DNA of 26,224 bases from a virus: positions 1 through 26,224 of IMG/VR virus record IMGVR_UViG_3300000116_000182; one strand, 5' to 3'. Made by a program: the position numbers and the translations under genes. Below, in pieces: positions 5,113 to 11,555 of the stretch. Below the pieces are notes generated by a model, which was given only the letters and a program-made list of their open reading frames with translations, made no database searches and was not told the DNA's origin. Numbering within the stretch: the first letter of the stretch is position 1; each line of letters opens with the position of its first letter.

Positions 5113-5155
5113 TTAAAAAAAAGATACCCCCAGCCGCGGGCAAGCAACTGGGGGT
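5113..5155 (-). terminator. Terminator-like attenuator hairpin abutting a ribosome binding site
   Basis: Perfect 8-bp stem ACCCCCAG/CTGGGGGT (5148-5155 with 5126-5133), then ATC and eight Ts (5113-5120 region), which run straight into AAGGAGG of the 68-aa gene. There is no room for a promoter after the hairpin, so downstream genes depend on readthrough. Confidence 0.75.
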
Positions 5156-5178
5156 GGTTTTACTACGGAGTGCAACAT
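5113..5178 (-). CDS. Possible 21-aa leader peptide over the attenuator hairpin
   Basis: ATG at 5178 to TAA at 5113-5115 reads MLHSVVKPPPVACPRLGVSFF. The frame spans the whole hairpin and ends exactly where the next gene's AAGGAGG begins. A Pro-Pro-Pro run falls at the start of the first stem arm, where ribosome pausing could alter folding. There is no good Shine-Dalgarno, so this is tentative. Confidence 0.25.
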   Translation of the reverse strand: MLHSVVKPPPVACPRLGVSFF

Positions 5179-5281
5179 GTCGTTACAGCACCTACTTTAC
5201 ATAGAGATATGGGATAAGCAACACTTAATCGCATATTTCCTTTGGAAACTCGGCGGTTTTTGGGTCGTCTATAATTGTTAA
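5177..5281 (+). CDS. Possible 34-aa plus-strand ORF
   Basis: ATG at 5177 is preceded by TTTTACTACGGAG, the same ribosome-binding context used by the real genes at 1768 and 3469. The product begins MSLQHLLYIEIWDK and is hydrophobic and aromatic toward the end (LIAYFLWKLGGFWVVYNC), as in a small membrane peptide. It overlaps the 3' end of the zinc-ribbon gene in antisense. No plus-strand promoter is visible. Confidence 0.25.
   Translation: MSLQHLLYIEIWDKQHLIAYFLWKLGGFWVVYNC
5194..5221 (-). promoter_or_regulatory. Possible promoter ahead of the attenuator
   Basis: Minus strand: TTGCTT (5216-5221), 16-base spacer, TAAAGT (5194-5199). It lies just after the zinc-ribbon gene and would start a leader that carries the hairpin at 5113-5155. 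It is weaker than the other promoters here. Confidence 0.4.
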
Positions 5282-5371
5282 AGTACATGTCTTACAAACC
5301 CGAACAAGTTTTTTTTCTGTCTTTTCAGTTACCTGAAGCACTTGTTCGCACTTCGGACAGCGGTTTTTCAT
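5225..5371 (-). CDS. Zinc-ribbon small protein, 48 aa
   Basis: A 48-aa protein starting MKNRCPKCEQ with a second pair CKTC about 20 residues later. Two CxxC knuckles with this spacing are a classic zinc ribbon. The tail is acidic (IIDDPKTAEFPKEICD). The ATG at 5371 is preferred because it starts just after the RHH gene's stop (5394) and places the ribbon at the N-terminus; an in-frame start at 5422 would overlap that gene. The Shine-Dalgarno is weak for both. The role is unknown; such proteins often bind nucleic acid or RNA polymerase. It is co-transcribed with the RHH gene. Confidence 0.7.
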   Translation of the reverse strand: MKNRCPKCEQVLQVTEKTEKKLVRVCKTCTLTIIDDPKTAEFPKEICD

Positions 5372-5393
5372 AAGTCGTTTGTGAAACGAATTA

Positions 5394-5588
5394 TTACTTT
5401 GATACGAGATTGTCATCCGCAACCACCGCTTCGTTGGATTTCTTTACGAGAGCGCGTTCGAATTTATACCAATCAAAAACCACGCGGAGTTGTCCCCCGA
5501 TTGTTCTGCCTTCTGTTTTAGACAGTTCTTTTATTTCTTCGTACACTTCGCGTGGTACGAGGACACTTTTCCAGCGTGTGGTATCCAT
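5394..5588 (-). CDS. Ribbon-helix-helix (Arc/MetJ-like) DNA-binding protein
   Basis: 64 aa, with a good start (GGAG eight bases before ATG 5588). The layout is an N-terminal strand (RWKSVLVP), a helix (REVYEEIKELSKTEG), a turn, and a second helix (IGGQLRVVFDWYKFERAL), which fits a dimeric ribbon-helix-helix repressor. It is divergent from the plus-strand ATP-grasp gene, 75 bases apart, with direct repeats in the shared gap. It is therefore a candidate regulator of itself and of the ATP-grasp gene. It resembles antitoxin-type RHH proteins, but no toxin is evident nearby. Confidence 0.75.
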   Translation of the reverse strand: MDTTRWKSVLVPREVYEEIKELSKTEGRTIGGQLRVVFDWYKFERALVKKSNEAVVADDNLVSK

Positions 5589-5620
5589 TTTTTATCTCCA
5601 AGTCCCGCTTTGTCTAGGAT

Positions 5621-5648
5621 ATTATAGGAGAATATGCAAGAATGCAAG
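5621..5648 (-). promoter_or_regulatory. Promoter of the RHH gene with overlapping direct repeat
   Basis: Minus strand: consensus -10 TATAAT (5621-5626). The -35 is less certain: CTTGCA (5643-5648) with a 16-base spacer. The plus-strand direct repeat TGCAAGAA (5635-5642 and 5643-5650) covers the -35 region and could be an operator. No clear plus-strand promoter for the ATP-grasp gene could be assigned in the same gap. Confidence 0.55.
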
Positions 5649-5663
5649 AAAAAGGGGGATATA

Positions 5664-6413
5664 ATGAGTTTTGTTTTGTTTGGTCAAATGGATGATCCTA
5701 ATATCGCAGCGTTGCGTCCGCATTTCGATTTGTTTCTGGATCAGGCCGGAGACTACACGTGGGACATAAATACAAATACTCTTGTTTATTGTGACGAACC
5801 GGTTAACATGCGCGGGTTTTTTGGCCGGGCCAACGTGTTCACAGAAAACACGCACCAGCGGTACAATAATTGGTATCTTATGGCCAATTATCTGAAAGCC
5901 AACCCAAAGGTCGCCGTTTACAACCGTAAATATGACCATGTGACGCCCATCAAGGCGGCCAATCTGCGTAGCGCCATGGCCGCGGGCCTTGCGATACCGC
6001 GCACGATCATTGGTAAGGGGCCTTTGGAGGGCGATTGCATTGTCAAACCGCTTACGGGCGGCCAACATTGCCAATCCGGTAATGAATCGATGTACACGGG
6101 AATCATACAGCACCGCATAGCAGGGAATAATCGGCGTTTGTTTCTTATCGGAAACCAGCACTTTGGTTTCAGGTTAGATACGACGGAGCTAGATTACCGG
6201 GACGATCCCCACACAAAGGTTTCGGTGGAACATTTTCCGCAGGATGAGGTCGATAAAGTAAGAACCGTGGCGCGTGGGCTGGGCTTAACCTTTTGTGCTG
6301 CGGATTTCATGGACGATATATTTTTGGAGGTGAACAGCGGGCCCATGTTCGCGGCGTTTGATGCGGTTGTTTACGGAGCCCTTGCGAAGGCTATTCGTGC
6401 AGAGTTAAAATAA
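5664..6413 (+). CDS. ATP-grasp peptide ligase, graspetide-maturase (MvdD)/RimK-like
   Basis: 249 aa. ATG 5664 is chosen because AGGGGG lies five bases upstream; ATG 5634 would add 10 residues and also has a GGAG. The N-terminal domain has variable strands and a YNNWYLMANYL helix. Then come KAANLRSAMAAGLAIPRTII, the conserved entry to the ATP-grasp fold, and DCIVKPLTGG, whose Lys should contact ATP. The C-terminal half has RLFLIGNQHFGFRLDT, a D-Y-R-D element, GLTFCAADFMDDIFLEVNSG and PMFAAFDAV, matching the metal-binding 'D-F ... L-E-V-N' end of the fold. ATP-grasp ligases of this kind join a carboxylate to an amine or hydroxyl, as in graspetide crosslinking or RimK tailing. It is one of only two well-supported plus-strand genes. 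The substrate is unknown. Confidence 0.85.
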   Translation: MSFVLFGQMDDPNIAALRPHFDLFLDQAGDYTWDINTNTLVYCDEPVNMRGFFGRANVFTENTHQRYNNWYLMANYLKANPKVAVYNRKYDHVTPIKAANLRSAMAAGLAIPRTIIGKGPLEGDCIVKPLTGGQHCQSGNESMYTGIIQHRIAGNNRRLFLIGNQHFGFRLDTTELDYRDDPHTKVSVEHFPQDEVDKVRTVARGLGLTFCAADFMDDIFLEVNSGPMFAAFDAVVYGALAKAIRAELK

Positions 6414-6458
6414 AAAAACCCCCAACCTTTGCAGTGCGAAACCTAGCCGGGTCGGGGG
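6412..6458 (-). terminator. Intrinsic terminator of the replication operon
   Basis: Minus strand: 9-bp stem CCCCCGACC/GGTTGGGGG (one G-U pair; 6450-6458 with 6419-6427) followed by seven Ts. It lies 50 bases after the polymerase stop and abuts the end of the convergent ATP-grasp gene, so it also insulates that gene. Confidence 0.85.
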
Positions 6459-6507
6459 CAGTTAGACAAAAGCCACAGGCGTAGCTATGTCGAGCAGGAA
6501 AGAGAGC

Positions 6508-8403
6508 CTACATGGACTCGCCCCAAGACGGTCCCATTTCAACATCACATTTACTCGGGACCTCCAGAGGAAGAACATTCTCCATAATCTTAGCTATTTC
6601 ATTAGCTTCGTCAACATTTTTTACTGACATAGCAATTTCATCGTGGATTTGTATCAGAGGCAAATGTCCTTTCTTGTACAATGCAACCATTGCTTTCTTT
6701 GTCATGTCCGCGGCGGACGCTTGGATGAGCCTGTTCAAAGCTTTGTAGGTGTATGCCCTTTTAAGACGCGTAGTGGGCCCGTAGGTGGACACAGCTTCCC
6801 TGTAAGGTAGTGCTTTGTTCATTGCGAACGTGTCGGGTTCCCACATGTCAAACCTGCACTTACGGCCTCCCAGTGAGCGCAGAGCGCCTGCCGACGATTT
6901 CTCGTTTAACCTGTTCATAACGCCGGTCATCAGTCCTTTTACGAACGGAACGCGATCATGGTATTGTTTGACCAGCTTCTTGGCTTCCTCGACAGGAATG
7001 TCCAAGCTTTCCGCCATTTTGTTTACGCCCATGCCATACATCAGACCGAGGTTAATGGTCTTTGCTTGCTTACGTGGAATGTTTGTCATCTCGGCAACCA
7101 TGGTATGGAAGTCTGTTCCGGGGTCCGTGTTGTATGCTTCAACAAACTCGGCTGCGCCATCCAGAGGGATGCCGCGTGTTTTGCCATAAACGTGAGCGTA
7201 GTGAACCAAGATGCGTGGTTCTTGTTGCGAGTAGTCGATGGCGGCCCATTGGTCACCTTCTTCTGGCAGGAACAGACTGCGGATCATGGGACCTAGTTCT
7301 GGATCGCGGGCCGGGATTTGTTGCAGGTTGGGGTTGGACATTGAAATTCTACCGCTAACGGTGCCCCCATCGTCTGACCGGATTTGGTTTATGTGCGAAT
7401 GTATGCGTCCATCTGTGCGGCAATGCTTCATAATTGTGTTGATAAAGGTGCCTGACGTTTTGTTCAGGTTCCGCGCTTCGACAACCAGCTTTGCCACGGG
7501 GTGCGGGTTTTCGTTTAGGAACTGTTTGGTAAACGACGGAGCGCCTTTTTCTGTTTTAGGGTAAGTTATGTCCAGCTTGTCGAAAGCCTTGGACAGCGAT
7601 TGCGCGGCCCATATTTCCACATCTGTTCCCGTGATGCGTTTAACTTCCTTCATGACTTCTTTTTCGCGCTTGAGGAGCATGTCCTTGGTCCGCTCCACGC
7701 GGTTCACGTCTATGCGAACGCCACGCATTGTCATGTCCACAAGGCACGGTAGGAGGTCGAGTTCTGTGTTAGCTATGTCCCATAGGTCTTCTTTACCCAA
7801 CAGGGTAGAAAAGTAATTCCAAAGCTCCAGCGTAAGTACGGCATCTACCTCGGCATATGGGCCGACATACATAGCGGGCATTTTCCACATCTCGGCTTTT
7901 GGATCGACACCAAACTCCCGAGCGGCTTCAACCAGCGCCTTTTCTGATTTGGTTTTGCCTAAATGTTCGTAGGCCAGAGCGTTGAGACTGTAACTGAACC
8001 GGTTTTCATCAAGCAGAGAGGCGACAAGCATTGTATCGATTATGCGGCCGTTAACCGTGAAGCCCATCTGTTTAACCCAGCCCAAGTCATATTGAGCATT
8101 GTGCATGATCTTATCGGCAGGGCATTCAAAGACTTTGCGCAGCCATTTATTGACTTGTTTTTCGTCCAGATTTCCGCCGCCGAAGTGCCGTATCGGAATG
8201 TAGCCGGACCACCCGTCCACTGCTACGGCATACCCTACGACTTCCCCGTCCCCGGTGGGCCACCCGGGCCCGTTTTTCTTTAAGTTAGGGTCACGGGTTT
8301 CGACATCAATCGCAATCTTTGATGCGCTTGTGATGTCCGGTAACTCAAGGGGTGGGACCCATTCACTTTTTGGAGCGAACATTGCCATTTGTAGATTTGC
8401 CAT
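6508..8403 (-). CDS. polA: DNA polymerase I family (family A) with 3'-5' exonuclease
   Basis: 631 aa, a usual size for phage family A polymerases without a 5' nuclease domain. Exonuclease motifs: DVET (33-36), HNAQYDLGWV (101-110) and Y183-x3-D187. Polymerase motifs: motif A DYSQQEPR (390-397, catalytic D390); the O-helix RKQAKTINLGLMYG (444-457) with K448 and Y456; motif C IHDE (586-589, catalytic D588). L452 occupies the position of E. coli Phe762. It replicates the phage genome together with the upstream primase, helicases and SSB-like protein. GAGG lies upstream of ATG 8403 inside the DUF6378-like gene, which it overlaps by 41 bases. It is the last gene of the operon. Confidence 0.97.
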   Translation of the reverse strand: MANLQMAMFAPKSEWVPPLELPDITSASKIAIDVETRDPNLKKNGPGWPTGDGEVVGYAVAVDGWSGYIPIRHFGGGNLDEKQVNKWLRKVFECPADKIMHNAQYDLGWVKQMGFTVNGRIIDTMLVASLLDENRFSYSLNALAYEHLGKTKSEKALVEAAREFGVDPKAEMWKMPAMYVGPYAEVDAVLTLELWNYFSTLLGKEDLWDIANTELDLLPCLVDMTMRGVRIDVNRVERTKDMLLKREKEVMKEVKRITGTDVEIWAAQSLSKAFDKLDITYPKTEKGAPSFTKQFLNENPHPVAKLVVEARNLNKTSGTFINTIMKHCRTDGRIHSHINQIRSDDGGTVSGRISMSNPNLQQIPARDPELGPMIRSLFLPEEGDQWAAIDYSQQEPRILVHYAHVYGKTRGIPLDGAAEFVEAYNTDPGTDFHTMVAEMTNIPRKQAKTINLGLMYGMGVNKMAESLDIPVEEAKKLVKQYHDRVPFVKGLMTGVMNRLNEKSSAGALRSLGGRKCRFDMWEPDTFAMNKALPYREAVSTYGPTTRLKRAYTYKALNRLIQASAADMTKKAMVALYKKGHLPLIQIHDEIAMSVKNVDEANEIAKIMENVLPLEVPSKCDVEMGPSWGESM

Positions 8404-8689
8404 TATTTATTTCCTCAATAAATTCTGCGCCCAGCGCGGTGTATCCCGCTTTATCAATCCATGAGTCTTCATGATCGATTGTTTCTATGAGCCTGCTTGT
8501 TTTTACCCAGTCCATCATCAACGTGACGTGGGCTGGGGTCAGGTAACCGTGGCTTGCATAAGCTCCACGCATGATTACGTTCCAACCATCCGCGATACGT
8601 TGGTGGTTTTCATACGCATCCCCGTAATCCTTGGCCCGGTCCCCGTTAATTAAGGACTTTGCTTTGTCCAACACTTCATCTCGTTTCAT
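8363..8689 (-). CDS. DUF6378-like phage protein
   Basis: 108 aa. It contains INGDRAKDYGDAYENHQRIA (14-33), then VTLMMDWVKTSRLIE (55-69) and DSWIDKAGYTALGAEF (75-90). The pattern 'N-G-D-R-x-x-x-Y-G ... N-H-x-x-I-A ... K-x-x-R-L ... D-S-W-x-D-x-A-G-Y' is the signature I know as DUF6378, found in many phages next to nucleotide or replication genes; function unknown. The conserved His, Asp and Glu residues suggest an all-alpha, possibly metal-dependent fold similar in style to MazG/HD nucleotide hydrolases, but this is inference. The ATG directly follows the sigma-like gene's TAG with GGAGG eight bases upstream. Confidence 0.85.
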   Translation of the reverse strand: MKRDEVLDKAKSLINGDRAKDYGDAYENHQRIADGWNVIMRGAYASHGYLTPAHVTLMMDWVKTSRLIETIDHEDSWIDKAGYTALGAEFIEEINNGKSTNGNVRSKK

Positions 8690-9340
8690 CTAATCCTCCA
8701 ACAAATCTTGACCAAGAGGTTTAAGAGATAATTCAAGCCGCCAGTGGCGAGCCCTCCCCGTTTCCCAATCATACGGGTCCCACTTAGGGTTCTTAACATC
8801 CATATACCCCAAATTAGACGCAACCTTGCGCATCTTCCGAAAAGCCTTAGCCTCTATCTGACGAACCCGCTCCCGGGAAACTCTCAAAGATGCAGCGCAC
8901 TCATCCAAACTCTGGTCATGCGCAAACCGCCGAGCTAAAACATCCCGCTCCCGAGGAGTCAGTTTCTGAGAAAACTGACTTATTGCACTCAACTGTGATA
9001 TAGTCTTTTCCGACGAACCCTCCTGAACTAACTTCTTTACGTCGTCCAAATCAAGATTAACCTCAGATGTAGATTTATTTAAACGAAGCTCACGCATGTG
9101 ATTCGGCCACAAATCCTCCGGATCACGGCCAACCATCCCCGCAACATCCAAAGCTAAATCCGTCCAACCCTTTGAATTATATGGAACCGACTTCATCGTT
9201 ATTAACTTATTTACCGTTTGCTGCGAACGACTCATCTTTCGGCACATGTCCGCAACAGAAGAATACCGCTCGCGTATCGCACGAAGTAACCTTCCATTGC
9301 GAACAGTTACCTTTAAATTAAAATCCTCATCACTTTTCAA
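8690..9340 (-). CDS. HTH plus sigma-70 region 4 protein (phage sigma-like factor)
   Basis: 216 aa. The N-terminal part (residues 14-85) looks like a Cro/C1-type HTH, with RSQQTVNKLITMKSVP and the DPEDLWP signature seen in Ner-like repressors. The C-terminal part (about 127-172) is a textbook sigma-70 region 4: LTPRERDVLARRFA, then LDECAASLRVSRERVRQIEA and KAFRKMR. Region 2, which binds the -10 and core polymerase, is absent, so it is not a full sigma factor. It may contact the -35 region or act as a regulator that redirects host polymerase. The TTG start overlaps the upstream stop as TTGA, with GAGG about seven bases upstream. It is transcribed within the replication operon. Confidence 0.85.
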   Translation of the reverse strand: MKSDEDFNLKVTVRNGRLLRAIRERYSSVADMCRKMSRSQQTVNKLITMKSVPYNSKGWTDLALDVAGMVGRDPEDLWPNHMRELRLNKSTSEVNLDLDDVKKLVQEGSSEKTISQLSAISQFSQKLTPRERDVLARRFAHDQSLDECAASLRVSRERVRQIEAKAFRKMRKVASNLGYMDVKNPKWDPYDWETGRARHWRLELSLKPLGQDLLED

Positions 9341-9555
9341 TGTTTCACCTCATTACTGTAACCAACAAAGACCATTTCTTTTAACTCGGGATCATATTCA
9401 AATCGAACGGCAGGCAGGTCCTCATCTTTTACTGTGGGATCATTCCACATTTTTTCAGCCCGCACTTTGCCAAGATCAGTCACCCCCAGCTTTTCGTATT
9501 CCTTGCGTTTGGCTTCTTCGTGCGCTTTCCAGTCATCCCATGTCATCTTTTTCAA
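9337..9555 (-). CDS. Hypothetical phage protein, 72 aa
   Basis: The TTG at 9555 overlaps the preceding stop (TTGA) and has GGAGAG at good spacing; an ATG three codons later (9546) is the alternative, but its spacing is too long. The protein is charged and helical at the N-terminus (MTWDDWKAHEEAKRKEYEKL), with a C-terminal FEYDPELKEMVFVGY that could form two strands. No family is recognised. It is translationally coupled on both sides, to the 114-aa gene upstream and the sigma-like gene downstream, so it is surely expressed with the operon. Confidence 0.75.
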   Translation of the reverse strand: MKKMTWDDWKAHEEAKRKEYEKLGVTDLGKVRAEKMWNDPTVKDEDLPAVRFEYDPELKEMVFVGYSNEVKH

Positions 9556-9896
9556 GACTTCTCTCCTTTAAACAATTTACTTTCCCATTGGCACACTTCG
9601 TTAATGTGCGTGTGCCGTGTAGTAGGACGCACCATCCCAACCTTTTCAACCCATCCCAACTTCCGAAGAGACGCCATCATTGCGCCCCAAACGTTATGGT
9701 GATGCGGATCAGCCATGCCCTGCGCTCTACAAAAAGCACAGATTTTACCGCCTTCCACGAACTGATGTTCCGAAAGATATTTGGCAGCATTCTGGTAATA
9801 CTCCTGCTTCCACTCATCGTCTGCGTGGACATAAGCGCGGTCTATCTCAGCTTCGATAAATTCGAACCGCTGTTGTTCAGAAAGAGCTTCAGTCAT
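9552..9896 (-). CDS. Conserved phage protein with CxxC and HHH motifs
   Basis: 114 aa. The start ATG overlaps the helicase stop (ATGA). The N-terminal half is acidic and helical. The second half reads ICAFCRAQGMADPHHHNVWG (53-72), then LRKLGWVEKVGMVRPTTRHT and C102, W103. The CxxC, the three adjacent His and a late Cys suggest a zinc site, and the winged pattern 'A-x-x-x-L-x-x-L-G-W-x-x-x-V-G' resembles a winged helix. I have seen similar proteins in phage genomes only as hypothetical. Its place between helicase and sigma-like genes points to a role in replication or transcription control. Confidence 0.8.
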   Translation of the reverse strand: MTEALSEQQRFEFIEAEIDRAYVHADDEWKQEYYQNAAKYLSEHQFVEGGKICAFCRAQGMADPHHHNVWGAMMASLRKLGWVEKVGMVRPTTRHTHINEVCQWESKLFKGEKS

Positions 9897-11410
9897 AGGT
9901 CGTAACTCCTTGTCGCGTCTTCAGGTTCAACAATATACAAGTTTTGTCGGGTACGCGTGACCCCAACGTAGAAAACTCGGTGCATATCATCAGGGTTAAT
10001 TCGCATGGCATTATCGGCCGCCGCACTTAAATCGGTAAACAACACAACGTTGTCCGCCTCGCCGCCCTTTGACCCGTGGATCGTGGACGCTGTAATGCGG
10101 GGTATGCCGTTAAACTTCTCGCCGCGCCGCAGCATTGCTGTAATGTACGCCCTGTCGATTTCGGGCAGCTTATCCATGGCCTCTGACCATATCATGGTGT
10201 CGTCAATTAATAGCCCATAGTTAACTCGCAAGTCTTGTAAGTTAACCATTTCCTTGTCGTCGAGCCCGGGTATCTTTTTGTATCCGCGTGTGATGCGTGT
10301 TCCGGTAGACATGTAGCTGTAAATCTTACGGGCCACGTCTCCCGATATCTCTTTCCCCTTACGCATTTGCTCCCAGCCGTTGACCGCCTCAGATATCTTT
10401 TCGCTGATGGACCGGTGGCCGCGGTAATTAAACAAGTAACCGTTTGATTTTAAATCGCTTGCCACGGGCTGTAGCTGATAACCGGCTTGGGACAAAATCA
10501 GCCATGAGCCTTGCGCCATATCAAGTGAGCTTATATGATTGATACGCGCCACATTACCTCGGTCGGGTTTTGGATCATATCTTTTCGGAAACCTCCGCGT
10601 GATGCGGCGCACGACATTTTCAGCCAAGTGATGAACGCTCTGGGGTACACGGTATGACTGCGAAAGCGTCTCTGAACCCCCGGGCAGGTTTATGAAGTGG
10701 TCTACGTCCGCCCCGGCCCATCGGTATATGGCTTGGTCATCATCCCCTGCGCAGTACATACGCTTAGAGTTTTCATCTAATATGTGAGCAATGTCCCATT
10801 GTAGCGGGCTTAAATCCTGCGCTTCGTCCAAGAAGCATAGATCAAATTCAGGCCGGAACGTGTTTTTTCCAGAGACAAACTGATCCAACATGTCTGTGAA
10901 GTCGTATAAACCCAAACCCTTTTTGTATTCGCGCAAGCATTTGTCCACGTAATTCACAGTATTCCAGTCTTCTTCCAGATTGCTCTGATTATATTGTTCC
11001 CGAAGGTCTACTTTGCGCAGCCTTGCCAAGTTAATCAGGCCTAGTATGGGATCGTTTCCCGACACTACCGAAGGCATATCTTCGTCAAAGCTGGTGTTTT
11101 TTGCTGCGCCCAGCGATACGCCGATCTTCTGACCAAGCTCTTTAAAGTTAGCTTCCTGCATAACTTGCTCGGGACGGATGTCTGTCATTGTTAGAGCAAG
11201 CGAGTGCAACGTCCGGAAGTAGATTAGGTCTTTCTTGGCATCCAACCCAAAGCGTTCCGCAGCGCGTTCCTTGGCCTCGTTTGCCGCTTTCCGGGTAAAC
11301 GCCAGAAAAGCAATACGGTGAGGAGACATGCCGTTTTCTAAGGCCTCGTCCACCATATTGAGAAGGGTCGTGGTCTTACCTGTCCCGGGCGGTCCAAATA
11401 TCCTAAACAT
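9893..11410 (-). CDS. UvrD/PcrA-like superfamily 1 DNA helicase
   Basis: 505 aa from ATG 11410; the longer in-frame start at 11464 is rejected because it lies within the small HTH gene. SF1 motifs in order: I (Walker A) GPPGTGKTT (6-14); Ia AFLAFTRKAANEA (34-46); II LDEAQD (194-199); III AGDDDQAIYRWAGA (221-234); IV LSQSYR (249-254); V STIHGSKGGEADNV (442-455); VI VFYVGVTRTR (479-488). It should unwind DNA 3' to 5' using ATP. It lacks the long 1B/2B insertions of host UvrD (about 720 aa), as is usual for phage versions. Its start overlaps the HTH gene by 8 bases. It probably supplies the replicative or repair unwinding activity, since no DnaB-type helicase is visible. Confidence 0.95.
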   Translation of the reverse strand: MFRIFGPPGTGKTTTLLNMVDEALENGMSPHRIAFLAFTRKAANEAKERAAERFGLDAKKDLIYFRTLHSLALTMTDIRPEQVMQEANFKELGQKIGVSLGAAKNTSFDEDMPSVVSGNDPILGLINLARLRKVDLREQYNQSNLEEDWNTVNYVDKCLREYKKGLGLYDFTDMLDQFVSGKNTFRPEFDLCFLDEAQDLSPLQWDIAHILDENSKRMYCAGDDDQAIYRWAGADVDHFINLPGGSETLSQSYRVPQSVHHLAENVVRRITRRFPKRYDPKPDRGNVARINHISSLDMAQGSWLILSQAGYQLQPVASDLKSNGYLFNYRGHRSISEKISEAVNGWEQMRKGKEISGDVARKIYSYMSTGTRITRGYKKIPGLDDKEMVNLQDLRVNYGLLIDDTMIWSEAMDKLPEIDRAYITAMLRRGEKFNGIPRITASTIHGSKGGEADNVVLFTDLSAAADNAMRINPDDMHRVFYVGVTRTRQNLYIVEPEDATRSYDL

Positions 11411-11555
11411 TTTCTGCTTTAGCCTTCTTGTATATTTGTTGAACACGCTGCTTTGAAATACCAAACCACTTTGCGACGGCAGTCATGGTCACGTGTTGTT
11501 CATCGATCAGGCGAACTATCTCAGCGTTACGAGCGGCTTTTAGTACATTTGGCAT
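11403..11555 (-). CDS. 50-aa HTH protein (sigma-region-4/resolvase-like)
   Basis: A short gene between primase and helicase: ATG 11555 overlaps the primase stop (TAATG) and its TAG overlaps the helicase start. The product has one N-terminal helix (KAARNAEIVRLIDEQ) and a clear helix-turn-helix MTAVAKWFGISKQRVQQIYK. The recognition helix SKQRVQQIYKKAKA is very like that of sigma region 4 and of Hin-type HTHs. It is too small to be more than the DNA-binding unit. It probably binds a phage site (operator or origin) or assists loading of the helicase it is coupled to; both are inference. Confidence 0.8.
   Translation of the reverse strand: MPNVLKAARNAEIVRLIDEQHVTMTAVAKWFGISKQRVQQIYKKAKAENV

Noticed and set aside
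4896-5147. Longer start (5147) for the 68-aa gene
   Set aside because: It would place the start within the terminator hairpin; ATG 5102 has an ideal AAGGAGG.
5622-6161. 179-aa minus-strand open frame
   Set aside because: It is a shadow of the ATP-grasp gene, which shows clear conserved motifs on the plus strand.
9246-9905. 219-aa plus-strand open frame
   Set aside because: It is antisense to the tightly coupled minus-strand genes of the replication operon, with no domain, promoter or Shine-Dalgarno.
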